Assembly (NCBI RefSeq): GCF_013403975.1
Contig: NZ_JABFDH010000003.1
Span: 1 to 64,000 of the forward strand
Direction: 5' to 3'
From: Winogradskyella ursingii
GTDB taxonomy: Bacteria > Bacteroidota > Bacteroidia > Flavobacteriales > Flavobacteriaceae
Length of the DNA stretch: 64,000 bases
A program made the position numbers and the translations under genes. Under the pieces are notes generated by a model. That model was not told the DNA's origin, searched no databases, and worked only from the letters and a program-made list of their open reading frames with translations. The first letter of the stretch is position 1; each line of letters opens with the position of its first letter. Positions 62,633 to 64,000 of this stretch are shown here, one piece after another.

Positions 62633-64000
62633 CTATCCTCTTCCTCGTGTTCGTTTTGAACTCGATCTCGAAGTGCTTTTATTAGAGCTTCTGTTTGTTT
62701 TAGCTCTTGAAGCAGACGAGGACGTTTTTCTTCTATTTTGAGACACACTTCTTTTAGGTGTGCTTTGTGACTTTGTTCTACTAGATATACGATTATTTGT
62801 TATGCTCGGTTTTCTGGCAGAGGTACTTTTTCTTGTTTGTACTTTTCTATTGGACACAGAAGTACGGTTCTGAGTCACACTTTTTCTTGAACTTCTTTTT
62901 TGAGCAATATCACCGCTATTGCGTTGAGTTCTAATTTTTTGTGTAACTCTATTGCTATTTCGGGAAGTAGCGCTTCTATTGTTGCCTCTATTTACACTAT
63001 TATTAGAGCGTGTGGTTGTGCTCATATTGTCATTTCTATTCACTCTTTTATTTGAGCGAGTAGAAGTACCTCTGTTTGAGTTTCTGTTCACTTCAGTATT
63101 CGATCGCGTCGATGAACCTCTGTTTGCATTTCTATTTAAACTAGAGTTGGAACGTGCTGCCACTCCGTTATCATTTCTTCTCGAGTTGTTTCTCGAAATA
63201 CTCTTATTATTACGTGTTGCACCTGTTCTCGAAGCTATTGCCTTACTGTTTCTAGAGCGAGCAGACCTCGTACTGGCATATCTCGCGTTGTCTCTTCTTA
63301 CGCGCGTTTGGACACTTCTTTCCCTAGCATTTCGCGGTGTTTGAGCATATCTATTGCTATATCGAGTAGAATTTGTTCTTCTTCCGTAATCTCTATAACC
63401 TCGTCTTCCTATGTTATAGTGTCTCACGTTATTTCTGTATGGTCTGTAATAAACATACCTTACTGGAGTATAATATCTTCTGTACGGATTTACGTTAAGA
63501 ATACAATAATTTGCTGGTGGTACAGCGTAAAACCTGTGCCATGGTCTATAAACATAAGCTCTATTATACACGTTAATGAATCCATCATATCTCCAAAAAA
63601 CATTGTTTCTGTAGTAGACGTTAAGTCCACCAATTCTGTTAATGCGTCCAAAACCTGTATAGTTAATAATGATATCACCAATTTGATTTACCCTTCCATA
63701 ATAATCATAATAAATTGGTGTATTTTCAATTTGAATAATGGCTCCAAAATCATCATACTGTACGTAAGGGTTGTAATCGTAACCTGAGTTAAAGCTTAAG
63801 CTAAAGTTTCTGGTATTGATACCAACGTTAACGTTTGGTCCATACTGCGGAATGTAAAAGTCGAATTGACCATCTGCAAATACAGAAAATTCAATTCCAC
63901 CTTCATTAAATATGAAAGAATTACCATAACCTCTCACATAGTTATTCATTGAAACCTCTGCTTCTGATGTTGTGGTGGTTGATGCGAATGCCGCAGTGCT
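62633..64000 (-). CDS. Secreted basic Arg/Ser/Asn-repeat protein (5' end outside window)
   Basis: An in-frame ATG at 63949 is not the true start: the frame stays open to the window edge, and the extra 17 codons encode STAAFASTTTTSEAEVS, the end of a signal peptide and the start of the mature chain. Residues about 18-180 form a Tyr-rich domain with GGIEFSVFADGQFDFYIP, repeated YDDFGAIIQIENTPIYYDYYGRVNQIG-like segments and RYYTPVRYVYYRPYR. The rest, about 260 residues, is strongly basic low-complexity sequence including four 16-residue repeats. The family is not recognised. The signal peptide indicates export. Confidence 0.8.
   Translation of the reverse strand, partial: STAAFASTTTTSEAEVSMNNYVRGYGNSFIFNEGGIEFSVFADGQFDFYIPQYGPNVNVGINTRNFSLSFNSGYDYNPYVQYDDFGAIIQIENTPIYYDYYGRVNQIGDIIINYTGFGRINRIGGLNVYYRNNVFWRYDGFINVYNRAYVYRPWHRFYAVPPANYCILNVNPYRRYYTPVRYVYYRPYRNNVRHYNIGRRGYRDYGRRTNSTRYSNRYAQTPRNARERSVQTRVRRDNARYASTRSARSRNSKAIASRTGATRNNKSISRNNSRRNDNGVAARSNSSLNRNANRGSSTRSNTEVNRNSNRGTSTRSNKRVNRNDNMSTTTRSNNSVNRGNNRSATSRNSNRVTQKIRTQRNSGDIAQKRSSRKSVTQNRTSVSNRKVQTRKSTSARKPSITNNRISSRTKSQSTPKRSVSQNRRKTSSSASRAKTNRSSNKSTSRSSSKRTRGRG
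62945..63136 (-). repeat. Four tandem 48-bp repeats encoding an Arg/Asn/Ser-rich unit
   Basis: Four consecutive 16-residue copies with the pattern NRNxNRGxSTRSNxxV, the first being NRNANRGSSTRSNTEV and the last more diverged. The period of 48 bases holds exactly in frame. Confidence 0.85.

Overview
This window is AT-rich chromosomal DNA from a marine-type member of the Flavobacteriaceae (Bacteroidota). The evidence is a SprB/HYR-type surface adhesin, LES-type lipoproteins with a Cys-Asp/Asn-rich start, a TonB-dependent receptor with the OMP_b-brl fold, families found mainly in Bacteroidota (DUF3822, DUF4834, DUF5117-type metalloprotease, DUF7467-like), flavobacterial -7 elements (TAnnTTTG) and a Bacteroidota-type RNase P RNA. 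I saw no tRNA, rRNA, CRISPR array, insertion sequence, integrase or prophage. The region looks like stable core and accessory chromosome. I cannot name the genus with confidence.

Layout. 1-5660 (minus): 3'-truncated giant secreted adhesin with about ten SprB repeats followed by HYR-like repeats. 5980-9424 (plus): a tight sixA-like/ppk1/ppx polyphosphate operon, then an outer-membrane beta-barrel gene. 10138-13037 (minus): miaE, a lipoprotein and dnaX. 13211-13525 (plus): rnpB. 13588-16571 (minus): a secreted protein, then rsmD, DUF3822 and a membrane protein. 16725-21947 (plus): one probable operon of a RecD-like helicase, DUF4126, kdsB, a HAD phosphatase, kdnB and a PlsC-like acyltransferase, pointing to modified Kdo (8-oxo or 8-amino) in the lipopolysaccharide core. 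22273-27697: lipoproteins, an NTF2-like protein, an acyltransferase membrane protein, an AGCS alanine/sodium symporter and a DoxX-like protein. 27835-29742: acs. 29894-33137: a PhoX-like lipoprotein directly coupled to a diheme peroxidase with an imelysin-like N-terminal half.

33237-37617 (plus): HAD mutase-like, class C beta-lactamase-like hydrolase, zinc alcohol dehydrogenase, CsbD and a lipoprotein esterase. 37620-42282 (minus): TonB-dependent receptor, small basic secreted protein, ArsC-like protein and prfB with a programmed +1 frameshift. 42387-48054 (plus): zinc metalloprotease, threonine aldolase and two tandem GT2 glycosyltransferases. 48183-49938 (minus): a Cys/Tyr-tailed lipoprotein and YbaB. 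50016-55836: oligopeptidase B, a cysteine-synthase-like enzyme, a serine palmitoyltransferase-type enzyme and a convergent GNAT-like protein, a candidate sulfonolipid or sphingolipid locus. 55890-62504: a porin-like protein, DUF4834, then YfhO, GT4 and a flippase (surface glycan assembly). 62633-64000 (minus): 5'-truncated gene for a strongly basic Arg/Ser/Asn repeat protein.

Most of the window serves the envelope: adhesin, lipoproteins, Kdo modification, unusual long-chain base lipids, glycan export and outer-membrane uptake. Housekeeping genes (dnaX, rnpB, rsmD, miaE, prfB, ybaB) are interspersed. The parts most worth a second look are the imelysin-MauG/PhoX-like pair, the possible capnine/ceramide locus, kdnB beside kdsB without kdnA, and the two odd secreted proteins at 48183-49418 and 62633-64000.
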